Assembly: GCA_010909165.1 (NCBI GenBank)
Contig: MU008227.1
Location: 46,016-110,015, forward strand
Source: Anthoceros angustus
Lineage: Eukaryota > Streptophyta > Anthocerotopsida > Anthocerotales > Anthocerotaceae
Length of the DNA: 64,000 bases
Direction: 5' to 3'
Part shown: positions 42,060-54,100 of the stretch, one piece after another
Layout: each line of letters starts with the position of its first letter
How positions within the stretch are numbered: position 1 is the first letter of the stretch
The notes under the pieces: generated by a model
Database searches by the model: none
What the model was told of the DNA's origin: nothing
The model's input: the letters and a program-made list of their open reading frames with translations, nothing else
Program-made: the position numbers and the translations under genes

Positions 42060-43124
42060 AACCTAGGCAGGTTATTTCCAAAATTACCCTTATGGTACAT
42101 CTTAGCAAATAATGGCAAGTAGGTAGGTAGGTAGACCAAAGTAAGCGCGAGTAGGTCAAGCGGGTAAGTGAAGAGCCATGAGCCCATGTGGGTTTGTTAT
42201 GCCATGATGGCATATGCTCCCCATGAAGACCCCGTGAGCCTCATAACCTTAAAAAACACATTTCCCAAATGAACTCAAACCCAAGCATGAACGAACGGGC
42301 ATGAGTGCAACAGAGGCGCCCAAGCCGGACGCGATCCGGTCCATGGAGGAGGGACGCGAGCCGAGAGAAGGCATGGCATGGAACCGCACATCACGGAAGG
42401 AATGGCACTGATCGCCATTACCATGTGAGGGCGCGCCTCGCACTCGCATTGCACAGAGAGAGGGCAGTGTTCCATGGTTGCCCCTGTTGATCGATGATGA
42501 TTCTGATGACCCTGCAGAGATTTCTTCTCGTGCTCCTCTCATCGCCACAGATCTACACCCTGCTGCACCTGATTTGAGCTGAAGGGTGATCTCAGTGTTG
42601 CTGGTGAAGCCTTTGAGCTGAAAATTTCTTCCTTCTGCAATGTTCTTGACCTTTGTCTCTCTAACTTAGCTGCATGCAGAGGAGGACAGAACTAGAATGC
42701 AGGGTTTGAGCAAGAGGTCCAAGATCTCCTTAACATGGACTGTGTGTGGGAGGAGTGGGAAGTGGATGAGACTGCTATCCTAGCAAATTCTGAAGGTAAC
42801 TTGGTTCTAGTTTTTACTAATACTTAGGCAAGTAGCTTTCACTAACCCTCAGATTTCTAGAAAGGTTCAGTTCTCCCACTTAAGCTTGTCAGTTTGCGAC
42901 TGAATTTTAACAGTACGCTTCATCCACCAATATTGACTTGCTTGTGCAGAAATTTTAAGAAACAAAACTCTGTACTGACCTGGGACTTCCTAAATGTGAT
43001 TCAGGTTCAGGTTAAGGAAGCTAGCAGGCTAAGCAGTTAGCAGCAAGCATATCCAGAACACTTAGAACCTACATCTTTTTTTGTAAGTGGCCATCCCCAA
43101 GGTCACTAGTAGCAGATCTGTAAG
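42060..43124 (-). other. host copia 3' untranslated region
   Basis: About 1.07 kb between the RNase H stop (43125) and the purine tract. No conserved ORF. It has short open frames on both strands, CA-rich in part. Long non-coding 3' regions of this kind are seen in some copia lineages. Nothing else is recognised. Confidence 0.5.
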
Positions 43125-43613
43125 CTAAACTGTAAACTCCCTAAGGCCAAGTGCCCCTAGGTGCTTGTAGTGTTTAAGTTTAGGGAGAGCCTTAGTTAGG
43201 ATATCAGCAATATTGTCGTCAGTACTTATGTATGAGACTTTGACAACACCTCTATCAGCTACGTCTCTGATGTAATGATGATAGAGCTCTATATGTTTAG
43301 TCCTAGCGTGAAACCTAGGATTAGCAACTAAGGCTATAGCACCCATGTTATCACATGACAGATTAGTAGGATCTGATTGAGTTTGATCTATCGATTCCAA
43401 ACCGACGCTCCCCATTCAAGGCGTCCTTGCAGCGCATGCCTTGTACTGGCTTGAGGAGAGGGCTAAGGAGGATCGCTTATGTACCCAACTAATGATCCAG
43501 CCTAAGAAGCAATAGGCGGAAAGGCTCTTTCTGTAATCAGACTGCCCAATCAAGATCAAGATAAGAGGTAAGCACCAAACGATTTCTCCCACTAGCTGAA
43601 TAGTGTAGGCCAT
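43125..43613 (-). pseudogene. copia RNase H remnant (host element)
   Basis: Two minus-strand frames give LALSSSQYKA and then DNMGAIALVANPRFHARTKHIE ... HYIRDV and DILTKALP, the standard copia RNase H C-terminus. Compared with the nested element (LALSSTEAEYKAL), the catalytic Glu segment is deleted. The upstream SYLDLDWA also departs from AYADADWA, so RNase H is inactive. Confidence 0.85.
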
Positions 43614-44940
43614 AGGTGATAGTTCCTTTAATGTAGTGATAAATACGCTTCACTGCTGCCCAGTGAGCACGTCCTGGTTGCTTAAGGAATTGTGATACCG
43701 TGCTAACACTATAGCTAATATCCGGACGTGTCCAATTAGCCAGGAATATCAAGCATTCGACAGCCTCAGCATAAGGAACAGCAGACATGTCTTTCAAGTC
43801 AGCTGCACTTTGAGGGGCCTGCTCAATGCTCAACTTCTCCCCCACTGCTGAGGGTGTCGTAGCAGGTCTGGACTCGTCCATATGAAACCGCTTAAGGATC
43901 TCCTTTATATATTTGGTTTGATGTAGAATGATCTGACCAGCAGCTCGATGTCGTAGGATCTGAATGCCCAGACAAAATTGAAGATCACCCTGGTCGGTCA
44001 TTTCAAATTCAGCATGCAGCATGGTCTTCACCTTGTCAAGTTGTGAAGTGCTGTTGCTGAGGAGAACACAATCGTCAACATAAAGGGCCAAAATTACAAA
44101 CAGCCCTCCTTGGGCAAGGTAAAATACATTACTATCAGCAGGTGATTGTAGAAAATTCAGCTGCTTTAGATACTTCATGATACGCTTGTACCAGGCCCGA
44201 GGGCTTTGCTTTAAGCCATATATAGTTTTCAGCAATTTGCAGACTTTCTTAGGCCATTTCTTGTCAATAAATCCCTCCGGCTGTTGCATGTACAGGGTCC
44301 CCTCGAGCTCCCCATGCAGGAAAGCCGTGCAAACGTCCATCTGGTGGACTTCGAGATCATATTCAGCAGCCATGGCCAGAAGCATCCTAACTGACGGAGG
44401 CTTGACCACCGGAGAGAAGGTATCCCCGTAATCGATGCCAGGTATCTGACTAAACCCCCTGGCTACCAATCGTGATTTATATCTAGCTACTGTTCCATCA
44501 GCCTTTAGCTTAGTCTTAAAGACCCACTTACAGCTAATCGGTTTTCGGCTAGGTGGAAGATCAGTTAAATCCCAAGTTTTATTCTTCATCAAGGAGTTGT
44601 ATTCGTCATCAATGGAGACTCGCCAGTGCTGCCCATCAGGTCCGTTAATAGCCTCATTATAGGATTGAGGATCTGGCCTCACCTCTGGTACATGTAGGCT
44701 GGAAACATGAGCTTGGCGTCGAAAATCTAGTGATTGATAAGGTGGCTCTGCCCACTGAGCACGAGGACGTCGCTCACGTGTGGGATATCTTGGTACAGGT
44801 GCTTCAGCAAGCGGTGAAGGTGGCCTGTCACCATCTGTAGAGCCATCCAGATCAGAATCAGCTAAAAATTTCTCTAAGTCTTCATGATCAGAATCGGTGG
44901 GCTCCATGACATCGCTCCCGAGAATGTCATCGCACGGCAT
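43537..44940 (-). CDS. copia reverse transcriptase ORF (host element)
   Basis: An uninterrupted 467-codon frame. It holds an acidic linker from integrase, YPTRERRPRAQWAEPPYQS, and the RT_RVT_2 entry WRVSIDDEYNSLMKNKTWDL. Then come [51 protein letters not shown] and the catalytic ALYVDDCVLL. It then runs into the start of RNase H (TYGLHYSASG). The RT core looks intact although the element as a whole is broken on both sides. Confidence 0.88.
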   Translation of the reverse strand: MPCDDILGSDVMEPTDSDHEDLEKFLADSDLDGSTDGDRPPSPLAEAPVPRYPTRERRPRAQWAEPPYQSLDFRRQAHVSSLHVPEVRPDPQSYNEAINGPDGQHWRVSIDDEYNSLMKNKTWDLTDLPPSRKPISCKWVFKTKLKADGTVARYKSRLVARGFSQIPGIDYGDTFSPVVKPPSVRMLLAMAAEYDLEVHQMDVCTAFLHGELEGTLYMQQPEGFIDKKWPKKVCKLLKTIYGLKQSPRAWYKRIMKYLKQLNFLQSPADSNVFYLAQGGLFVILALYVDDCVLLSNSTSQLDKVKTMLHAEFEMTDQGDLQFCLGIQILRHRAAGQIILHQTKYIKEILKRFHMDESRPATTPSAVGEKLSIEQAPQSAADLKDMSAVPYAEAVECLIFLANWTRPDISYSVSTVSQFLKQPGRAHWAAVKRIYHYIKGTITYGLHYSASGRNRLVLTSYLDLDWAV

Positions 44941-44948
44941 TAACTTCC

Positions 44949-45521
44949 CTAGCGCTCTCCCACTTGCTGAAAATCTGCAGCATCATCTAAGTGATCACCA
45001 GACTCTCTATCAGACAAAGGATAGCCTACAGGGCCGGGAGGATCTGGAGGAGGGTGGCCAAGGTGCTGATCAAGGGGCTGTACAGGTGGATCAAGTGCAG
45101 CATCAGCCTCTGATGACCAGGTGTGTGATTCTTGTTCTGAATTTTCAGTTTCAACGGGATCACTAGGAGCAGAAAAATTCAGTTCTGTGCCAACAGCAGT
45201 GTTTGGTGAATTCAGCTCACAGAGGGTGACACTACGTGCAAGTGTGAGTTTCCTTGTGTGAGGATCAAACAGCTTGTAAGCTTTTGACACCTCAGAGTAG
45301 CCAATGGTGAATGAGGGACTAGCTTGGGTTATTCTAACTTCATTACGCCGCAGCTGGAACAAACACAAATGCTGGAGAGCCAAAGACACGGAGATGAAGG
45401 AGACTTGGCTTCTTGCCCCAGAAGGCTTCAAAGGGTGTTGTAATGGCAAAAGAGGCTAGGGACTCTATTCGAATATAAGTAGGCGTCACTATGGCCTCAC
45501 TTGATGGCCCGACAGACTCTT
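44949..45521 (-). pseudogene. copia integrase C-terminus (host element)
   Basis: The minus strand encodes TPFEAFWGKKPSLLHLRVFGSP and the following SKAYKLFDPHTRKLTLARSV, the GKKPS/C-terminal region of copia integrase, across a frameshift near 45350. The catalytic core upstream is missing, displaced by the LTR fragment and gap at 45522-46076. Confidence 0.8.
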
Positions 45522-46025
45522 TGTGGACTACGGACTTCACAGGGGTTAGAAAATTAGGTAGGGTTTTGTTTTTGTGGGAGGCGAAGGATAAAATGAGGCG
45601 AAAATAAGCACGGTTAGCACTCGGGCACTCCGGGAGTATACTCCGGACTCGGAGTGAGAGCGTACCTAGGCCTCGATGGCGGCAGTAGCAGGTAACCAAG
45701 GACATGAAAACATATCCTTTATTTTGATTGGCCCATAGTCCAAGGATTCATTTCCTTTAAATACTAGTTATAGGAAATAGATCCGTTATGAACGGATAAC
45801 TAGGTAGGCTAGACAAAGCCACTTAGTTTAGGTGTGAAACCAAACCGGACCCAAACCCAAACAAGGCACGATCAACGTGGGAGGAGCACCACCAAGCGTG
45901 AGGGTTGCTTTCGCATCATGGCGCAAACATCAGGAATCGAGCTGGCGTGGAGATGATGGCGCGGGAATGAGGACCGTGGGGCAAGGAACGGAGGGTAGTC
46001 TTGAAATCGTGCGGCGCGCCAGTTA
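45522..46025 (+). repeat. inserted LTR fragment related to 5767-6460
   Basis: It begins TGTGGACTACGGACTTC, then the T-rich GGGTTTTG tract and TCCGGAGT-type half-sites as in copies A and C. After about 150 bp it diverges, with a TATA-like TTTAAATAC near 45759. It interrupts the integrase of the host copia and runs into a sequencing gap. Confidence 0.6.
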
Positions 46026-46076
46026 NNNNNNNNNNNNNNNNNNNNNNNNNNNNNNNNNNNNNNNNNNNNNNNNNNN
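46026..46076. other. assembly gap (51 N)
   Basis: Fifty-one consecutive N. True length is unknown. It falls where the LTR fragment meets the host copia integrase/protease region. Confidence 0.99.
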
Positions 46077-46099
46077 TGTAGTTGTTCGGCCGCAAAATA

Positions 46100-47493
46100 A
46101 ATGTTTCGGCTATTGAAACGTCAATAATTCTGATAAACTGTTGCGGTGATACCCAAAGCTGCGCTATGAACAGAACGTACAAGGGTGCGACGCAACGGAA
46201 GCTCAATAGCATAGCTACGGTAACAAAGTATTATTATTTGCCGAATGCCCTTGCTATGCATGTATCGTGGGCCGGATACGTATCTACACAAGCAACAACT
46301 ATTGAGTTCAAAACGAAACCCAACCATTGTTGACTGAGTAAGGGCTCTCACGGACAGCAAATTCTTGACATGCCCGGGACGTAAAGAACTGCCACCAACT
46401 GCAAACTCGTGCCATCAGCTAGAGGTATGCTCACTGAACCACTTCCTTTCACATCAACGCCACGGGAGTCCCCCACATACACTAACTGTCTCTCCCTCTG
46501 TGAATGGAAGCTAGAGAACAGGTGCCGATTATTACAAACATGGGCAGTAGTCCCTGAGTCAATAAACCAAAGTGAGGAAACTTCTCGGAACGATGTGAGA
46601 CAGACAATCAGGACAGAGGAGCTGCTCTTGTGTGCTGAAGTCGATCCCTTGGAGGCGACGTGAGCTTCAGACTTGGCCTCCTTCTTGGGTTCGCCGGCTT
46701 TCTTCTAATTGCGCCCCAAAGGGCTCGGAACAAGCACCGCCAGGTACCTTCTTCTCTTGGCAGACTGGAGTGCAGACGGTTAGACTTGTTCTTCCCTTTT
46801 TCTCTCCCCTTGCCAAAAGTTTTTCCCTTAGACGCAACTAGAACCTTGTCGGTGCGCACCCTTGTGGCGCCACCACGAGGTCTACCCTGCTCCTCTTGAT
46901 GCAGAGCTCCAATGAGCTCGTTGAGAGTGAGGGTGGGCTTGGCCCCAGACTTGACTGCTTGCTCGGATGCCCGCAATGAAAAATTCTGACTTGAGATGAA
47001 ATTTTGATAGGAGGTGGCGTTTCAGAGTTGAGCATGACCTCCATCTCGCTTAACCTCTTTGTCGCCAAGAGCATTTCGATTTAAGAAGCCGAAACTTCGT
47101 GATGTGAGGTCCAACACGTTCCCCTTCCTTCATGAGCAGCGAGTGATATTCCTTCCTTACAGCAATCAAGGTGTGAACATTCTGAACTTGATAGGTTTCA
47201 CTTAGCTGTTTCCAGACATCCGCAGCTGTTGGTAGGAATTCCACCTCCTTTATCATCTGTTCATCCAGTCCATTCAGCAGGAAAGCAAAGGCTATCTTGT
47301 TGCCTTTATGCCACTTGGCAATCTCATCAGGTGAAGCACTTGAGGCGGGTTTGGAGATACTGCCGTCCACAAACTCCCACACATCACGTGCATCCAGGAA
47401 AGCCTTCATCCTAGCCTTCCAGCTCTCGTACCTGATAGATTTGCCGTCAAAGCGGTCTCTCTCTTTGAATTCCCCTCCAAAAGAGGAACTTCC
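46100..47493 (-). pseudogene. host copia gag and protease region, 3' half of split gag
   Basis: The minus strand reads SSFGGEFKERDRFDG from the LTR boundary at 47493. It continues through WKQLSETYQVQNVHTL, a zinc-knuckle-adjacent basic region at about 46900-46650, and the pre-integrase segment LLSVRALTQS at 46350. Codons on either side of the nested element (ATAGCTGGGAG at 54274-54264 and GGAAGTTCC at 47493-47485) join in frame. Frameshifts near 47050 and 46610 break it. Confidence 0.8.
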
Positions 47494-47656
47494 TGACACG
47501 ATGTGCTAGGCATAGACAGCGTATGCAGAACACAAAACAATGAATAAATTAACGAACAAAATTGTGTCTTATATAGTTGTATGTTAATGTAACCTAAAGG
47601 TAAGCTTAACTAACCATGTGAGGTTAACTAACTGTGATTAAGTTCTAACCCTAACA
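47494..47656 (-). repeat. 3' LTR of nested copia
   Basis: 163 bp. The minus strand starts TGTTAGGGTTAG and ends GTGTCA. It has a TATA-like TATATAAG near 47571. One substitution separates it from 54101-54263. Confidence 0.95.
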
Positions 47657-47664
47657 CCCCCTCT

Positions 47665-48535
47665 TAACCGAACACGGTTAATCAGGAGACATAAATGCAA
47701 CCAAGCGCACACAAGCACCGTGACTGCCGCTTGAATTGCTTAAGGAAGGATGGGGCGAGAACGCGAGGGGACTGTGAGACTCCAGCTGAGATGGAGATAT
47801 ATATCCTCCTTGCCTCCGCCATTCTGTGCATCGCGATGGCTTCAGGTGCAGCTCTATCCAGCAACATGATGTGCAAGCGGAGCAGAGCTATCAGCAGCCA
47901 GAAAAGACCTCGGGAGGATCCTCCAGAAATGTGCAATCCTTCAGCCCGCTGTGAAGAAGAGTCGTAAAATGCTCGAGGATGGCCCACGCAGTCGGCTGTG
48001 AATTTAATCACCTGGTCGAAACTGTGAAGAAGTGCGAGGAGGTGGAGGACCTGCTTGACAAAGGGGGGTTTTAACTACAGGATCGATAGCAACGCCCACC
48101 TTAATTCCTCGCATGTTTCCACTCACTGCATCGAGGTGCACCCAGAAAGAGCTCGCGCTACTTGGATCTGCCGGCATGCATGGGGATGAACACGGAGTTG
48201 GCGACATACGACCCATTCCTCCCCGAGACGAAGTGCGCATGGGTTTCTTTTTGTTGTGCGTGCAGTTGGTTTGGGAACAAACACGATTGAATCTCACTCA
48301 TTGCCGTTTACCCATCGGTCCCTCGTGTGTGACCACCCATGCTAGATAACGAAGACCTGGTGATCATCACCGAAATATATGGCAAGCCGCCGAGACGCTG
48401 GCGTCAGTTGCTAGGCCGTGTCAACATTAGGAGCCAGCGTGAGTAGGTAGTGAACTCTCGCAATTTCTGCCGCTTGGCGTTTATAATGTTTGGCGAGATC
48501 CTTTGGTAAGCACGCGTCGTGTTCTCATCTACATA
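47665..48535 (-). other. nested copia 3' untranslated region
   Basis: Between the RNase H frame and the purine tract. No conserved ORF or host gene recognised. Its length and position parallel the 42060-43124 region of the host element. Confidence 0.5.
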
Positions 48536-50400
48536 TCAACTCGCTACTCCTCTTTCGGATACATCCCGTATATAATGATGATAAAGCTCGATGTGTTTTG
48601 TGCGTGCATGAAACCGAGGGTTTGCTACAAGGGCGATGGCAGATTGGTTATCACACAACAGCTGGGTAGCAGATGGCTGGGGCATGTAGATGGAATCAAG
48701 GAACTGTCTTTCCCACTCCAGTTCCTTGCAGGCATCCGTCAATGCCTTATATTCCGCTTCAGTTGACGAGAGAGCTAAAGACGTTTGCTTTTTACAGGAC
48801 CAATTGACAGCACCTGAGGCAAGAAGGCAAACATACGCTGAAAGGCTGCGTCGAGTATCAACATCTGAAGCCCAGTCGGCATCAGCATAGGCAGTAAGAA
48901 TAAACTCTCGTTTCCCACTAGCAGTGTAATGCAAACCATAGGTGATGGTGCCTTTTAGATCGATAATTCGCTTTACGTTGAGCCTGATGAGGGCCGTGGA
49001 TTTGTCGAATCGGGCCACAACATCGATCGCAAAGCGATGTCCGGGCGCGTGTCGATTAGATAAAAGATCGTGCACCCAACGCCTCAAGATACGGACGTCC
49101 GTGCATACGCTTCTTCCTGCTGGGGTGATCGGGGTCATAGATGAGTTTCACACTAACCACACACGGAGTAGTCACGGATTTAGCCTCATGTAAGTGAAAT
49201 CGTTTCAAAATTTCCTTAAGATACTTAGTTTGATGCAAGATAATAGTGCCCTGGTCTCTGTCTCGCATGATCTGGATACCCAGACAGAACTGCAGGGACC
49301 TTGATCGGTCATCTCAAACTCACTCCGCAACAAGGCCTTAACCTTGTCAAGCTGTGCAGGGCTATTACTCAAGAGGATAGCGTCATCAACGTACAGCGCC
49401 AAGACCACAAACAGGCCTCCCTCAGCTAAGTAAAATACATTGGAGTCAGCTGGGGATTGTACAAAACCTGCTTAAAGGGAACTTCATTATCCGCTTGAAC
49501 CAAGCTCTAGGACTGCTGTCTAAGACCATAAATGGTCTTGAGTAATTTACAGACCTTCTTTGTCCATTTCTTACTAACAAAACCCTCCGGTTGCAGCATG
49601 TAGAGAAACTCTTCGAGCTCTCCGTGAAGAAAAGCTATGCTTACATCCATCCGTGGAGTTCGGATCTAGTTCAAGAAGAAGGCAAGAAGAATACTGGATG
49701 ATGGAGGTTTCCACGTAAAAGGTATCCCCATAGTCGATTCGTGAATAAAAGCCTCGGCCACAAGCACGCTTTTGTATCGCGCAATGGTACCATCAGACTT
49801 CAACTTGGTTTTAAAAACCCACTTACAGGTAATAGGCTTCCGCCAGCGGTCGGCAAGTTCCCAAGTGTTATTTTTAATAAGTCTGTTGTACTCATCATCG
49901 ATAGAAACCCTCCAGTGTAACCATCCATTCGTTATTTATATGTAGGATGCGACGAACATCTGGAACATGGATGTTTGTAACATGAGCAGCTGGTTTTCGA
50001 AAGTCAATTGATTGATATGGAGTTTCTAACCAATTTTCCCTTGGCCTCCTCTCACGGATAGGATACCTCGGCTCCTCGGGATCCTGGTCAGCAGGAGCAG
50101 GTGGTTGTGCTGCTCGGGCACCCTGCTGGAACTCCTCATCACTCAGTGCACCAGCAGGACCTTCATCGGGATCAGAGAAGAACCCGAAGTCATCGACAAA
50201 TTCCTCCTCTGCAGGGTCAGCGGCAACTGCATCCTGAACTGGTGGAGCATCCCCCTCGTAATCAGGAATATCTGGAAGAGGGTTCTATTATGCTTCATCA
50301 GTTGGATGGACAGGAGGCTGCAGACCTAACAGGTCATCTAATTCAGCATGATCTGTGGAGGTAGGGGCTTCACCATCGGACTGTGGATAATCAGATGAGT
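48536..50400 (-). pseudogene. copia RT-RNase H, frameshifted (nested element)
   Basis: Minus-strand pieces are the RT segment with LALYVDDAILL and LDKVKALLRSEFEMTDQG (49408-49205), the next block on another frame (49268-49056), and RNase H with AYADADWASDVDTRRS, LALSSTEAEYKAL and RTKHIELYHHYIRDV (49138-48536). At MTDQG a single missing base turns the following DLQFCLG into another frame. RNase H motifs Asp and Glu are all present. The element is close to intact but not coding-competent as assembled. Confidence 0.85.
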
Positions 50401-50410
50401 TTCCAAAAGC

Positions 50411-51232
50411 CTATGATGAAGGAACACTGTTTGACTGCAATAAAGGATTAGGGGATAGTGTGATTTGGGGGCTATGTAGCTCGTCAAACGTAACACTACG
50501 TGCAAGTGTCAACTTAGAGGTCTGAGGGTCAAGCAACTTGTAAGCTTTGGATTCTTCAGAGCATCCTACAAACTCAAGCTTCTTAGACCCGTTATCTAAT
50601 TTACCTCGTTTGGCTTCAGGTATGAAAGCATAGGCGGGAGAACCAAACACTCGTAAGTGAGACAAGCTAGGTTTTCGACCCCAGAAAGCTTCATAAGGAG
50701 TCATGTCAGCAACAGCAGACATAACAAGACGATTGTGGATATATGTAGCAGCTACCACAGCCTCTGCCCAGAAGGACTTGGGGAGAGAGGCCCATGACAG
50801 CATACTCCGAGTCATTCCCATCAACGTCTCATTTTTCCTTTCATCAACTCCATTCTGTTGTTGTGTATAGGGGACATAAAGTTGCCGAATGATGCCGTGC
50901 TTCTCAAACAGATCATCAAACTTATGACCCGTAAATTCTCCTCCGTTATCTGTTCTGAAACACTTGACTAATCTACATGTCTGCCTCTGAACCATATGTA
51001 TCCATCTGGAGATATGTTCGAAGACATCACTCTTGAGTTTGAGAGGAAAAGTCCAAGTGTATCTCGAGAAATCATCTGTCAAGGAAAGGTAATATTCAGC
51101 ACCTCCCAAGCTCTTAACAGGAAATTTGCCTGCAATGTCGGCATGTATAAGCTCCAGAATTGCTTTAGCCCTAGTTGGCTCTTTGTTTCTGAAGGGTTGC
51201 TCCTTTGCTTTGACAGAATACATGGAGCACAC
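50411..51232 (-). pseudogene. copia integrase core (nested element)
   Basis: A 273-codon frame with the DDE integrase core: IHADIAGKFP (first Asp), FRTDNGGEFTG (second Asp) and NGVDERKN (Glu), followed by the C-terminal MTPYEAFWGRKPSLSHLRVFG. The zinc finger (HxxxxH/CxxC: LWHARLGH...CAPC) lies in the upstream frame at 51714-51079, overlapping near 51232-51079. The frame switch between them is probably a single-base indel. Confidence 0.85.
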
Positions 51233-51714
51233 GTCGACAAGTGTTTGAAGCAGCTGGGGAGTTTTTCTCGATAGAAACTTGAGTTTGACATAAGATCAAG
51301 CTTAGACCTGTTAACATGCCCAAGCCTAGCATGCCAAAGGTTAGCCTGAACATTATATGCTGCAAACAGAGCTCTAGCTTTAGACTTTGTGACTGTAACA
51401 AGTTGATACAAATCATTAACGAGAATTGCCTTAGCTATGTGTTTATCAGGGTGTGATAGATTGTACATGTAACATGTTCTGTCCTCAAAACGGAAGCCAT
51501 ACAATCTACTCTGTGCAATGGCTCTAATGGACAAGAGATTTTTGCTCATGGCTGGAACATATAGAACGTCTTCAAGATGCAGGGTGGTGCCATCAAGCAG
51601 TGGAATGTTAACGACACCAACACCTCTAACCTCAACACCACGTGAGTCTCCTACAAACACTGATTGTGGCATGGACTGTTTGTGATATGTTGAGAACATC
51701 GGCATTACAAACAT
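51079..51714 (-). pseudogene. copia protease end and pre-integrase zinc finger (nested element)
   Basis: The minus-strand frame has VFVGDSRGVEVRGVG, DVLYVPAMSKNLLSI (end of the protease domain), then the GAG-pre-integrase domain LWHARLGHVNRSKL and CAPCILSKQ. The protease active-site region upstream (51750-51715) has a stop, so the domain start is not in this frame. Confidence 0.8.
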
Positions 51715-51818
51715 GTGTCAGAGCTCCGTAATCGATAAACCCGATGATTAGGTTTCACGATAAGAAGTAAGGCAAACCGTTAACACAGAACTGCTATTCT
51801 TGTGTGTTGGGGTTGGAT

Positions 51819-52838
51819 TCAGTCCAACTGTTCTGTCCTTAGAAGTGACATGTGCTTCAGGTCTGAAGTCACGCTTAGGATCTCCCCTTGCTCCTTTTCC
51901 TGACTCAAAAAATCCACGATTCGCCAGGCGTTTAGTGGAGCCAGATAAATGTCTGTTCTGGCCACTGTTATTATTGTTGCTGAACTTATCCTTCTTACTC
52001 TTATCTTTCCCCTTCCAAGGGCCTTTTCCTTTTGCAGCAAAAAGGACCTTGTCACCTCTGAGGCGACCACTGGAACCAGTCTTTCGACTCTGTTCTTCTT
52101 GGAGGAGGGCTCCAACCACTTCATTGAAGTTGATAGTAGCGAGCACGTGACAAAGACATACGAGTCCACGAGAGACGAGTTCACCGGAGACAAAAGTCGA
52201 TGGAGGCGGCAATGAGCGAGCATCATGTCCACCTCCGAGATTTTGCTGTTGAGGGTAGCAAGCTGTGCTCTAAGATAGCGTAGCTTCGACACATGTGCCC
52301 CAACCGATTCTCCATCCTTCAAACGCAGAGCATGGAAAGCATTACGGGCAGCAACCAAGGTAAGTATGTTTTGTACTTGATATGTGTCCGTTAACTGTTT
52401 CCAAACCGCAGCTGCTGTATCATGAAACTCCACCTCTGTGACGGTGGTCTCATCAAGTCCTGACAGCAAGATAGCATACGCAATCTTGTTGCCCTTCTTC
52501 CACTTGTCAATAACATCTTGTGTCGGCTGAGTGCCACCAGCAGGCACAATGGAAGGATCCGGGAGAGTGCCATCGGCGTATTCCCACACGTCGCGAGCGT
52601 TGAGATTGGCCTTCATGCGAGCTCTCCAACTTTCAAACCTGGTTTGAGTCCCATCAAATCTGTCTTTTTCCTTAAATTCCCCTGAGTAGGAAGAACCTAT
52701 GAAAGTTGTGGTCTGCTGGGCTCCTGTAGAACCCATGTTGACAACAGGGAGAACGGGGATAATAGGAAGTGGTGGATTTGAGTAGAGCCAGGAAAAAAGT
52801 TCAGAGTCTGAGTCACTATCTGAATCAAACAACGACAT
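51819..52838 (-). pseudogene. copia gag (nested element)
   Basis: A frame of 339 codons. It has an acidic Asp/Ser-rich start, SGEFKEKDRFDGTQTRFESWRA, then WKQLTDTYQVQNILTL and VGAHVSKLRYLRAQL. After about residue 215 the frame departs from the gag core, and another frame (52212-51748) carries NEVVGALLQEEQ and KVLFAAKGK. One frameshift therefore lies near 52170. It is homologous to gag at 37358 and 47493. Confidence 0.85.
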
Positions 52839-53393
52839 AACCTACGGTAACGTCATTTGAGATGTGTGTGTGGACTATGCTTCAGCTAACAATGCTTGCA
52901 GGAGATTTGATAGAGACGAGAGTACGGGAAAGAAGAGATGACTGATATCCTATCCTGTCCGTGATCTCGTCTACTATGCAGATCTCAGGCACAGCGTGTG
53001 TTAACTCGAACGAACAATTTGTGGGCAGGGGCTGTGAGCAAGTGGGGAAGGAACGGATAAAAGTTTTATCCTAGCCTACGCTTGCTCTTCCTCTGAGTTC
53101 AAAGTTCCAGCACACAGAAAATGGTGAAGAGGTACGTCTGTACTGAACAGATACGTAGACAACCTAAAAACTGGAAAAGTCACGTGAACGCTAACTAACA
53201 GGTGCAAGTGACCTAATTTTTCAGGTTGGGAGACACCAAGAGGTGTTGGATCTGCGACAGTCGACGCTGCAAACACATGCAAGGTCTTTGGACATCCACC
53301 CCAACAAGCACCTTGATCGTGGCCCATTGATGCCGGAAATGCAGCCTTGCACGCTCGGCTATGGAGAGCGTCGCTTTAGATCACCATCGTGAC

Positions 53394-53969
53394 TCACAAA
53401 GATTCTCGACTTGGGCACTCACGTGTAGGTACAAGTGAGTCCAAATACAGGTCAGAATAACCTCCGAGATGGGTGCAGGCGCCGATACGTTGGCCGATCA
53501 TCCGCCACATTAGCACTTCATCAGCTTCAATGTCAGAGGAGATTTCCACCAAGAACGGCTGAGTAGTTGTGATGAACCTGATCATCAATGATTCAATTAC
53601 TTCCAGCCGAAGAGAGAGCCTTTCTGAAGCAAAGGGATCTGCTGACAGGAGAGGATTCTCTTCAGCAACCCTTTGTGCTCCTCTTGTTGGTGGGGAAATT
53701 TCCTCCTCTTGTGCGTCCTCACGCAGTGAATTCAGCACTGACGCGGCGCGAACTCCGCTTGAAAGCTGGGAGAAGGCCGCCTTGGGACTCGCTATAGTAG
53801 CCGCCGAGAAGCGCCTAATTACACCAAGACTTTCCCTATGTCTACCATTAGTCCAAGAATCTGTGATGAGGTCATTGTGGCGCCTCTGTACATATTCTTC
53901 CCTAGAGAGAACCCTTGAAGGAACGTCAGGAGGAGTCCTTTCACGACGTCTCCTGTTCCTTCGAGGCAT
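53394..53969 (-). CDS. leader ORF upstream of copia gag (nested element)
   Basis: A 191-codon frame between primer-binding site and gag, starting about 120 bp after the primer-binding site. The product has a basic N-terminus (MPRRNRRRRER), a middle with repeated SREEY/RHND and a C-terminal segment ESLMIRFITTTQPFLVEISSDIE. The last segment is conserved at 440-661 in a second element, though other parts are not alignable by eye. I do not recognise a known domain. It may be an accessory protein or a gag N-terminal extension. Confidence 0.5.
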   Translation of the reverse strand: MPRRNRRRRERTPPDVPSRVLSREEYVQRRHNDLITDSWTNGRHRESLGVIRRFSAATIASPKAAFSQLSSGVRAASVLNSLREDAQEEEISPPTRGAQRVAEENPLLSADPFASERLSLRLEVIESLMIRFITTTQPFLVEISSDIEADEVLMWRMIGQRIGACTHLGGYSDLYLDSLVPTRECPSRESL

Positions 53970-54087
53970 TTTTCTTTAAGGCAGATTCATTTAGCAATAT
54001 GTACCTATCTAAAATCTGTCATGCTCAAGATTGTCTTAGCTACGTGCCATAGCTAGACATTAAGTGCAGTGGAAGTCACAGAGCCGT

Positions 54088-54100
54088 GGCTCTGATACCA
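54088..54100 (-). promoter_or_regulatory. copia primer-binding site (nested element)
   Basis: The minus strand TGGTATCAGAGCC directly follows the LTR end GTGTCA. Confidence 0.92.
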
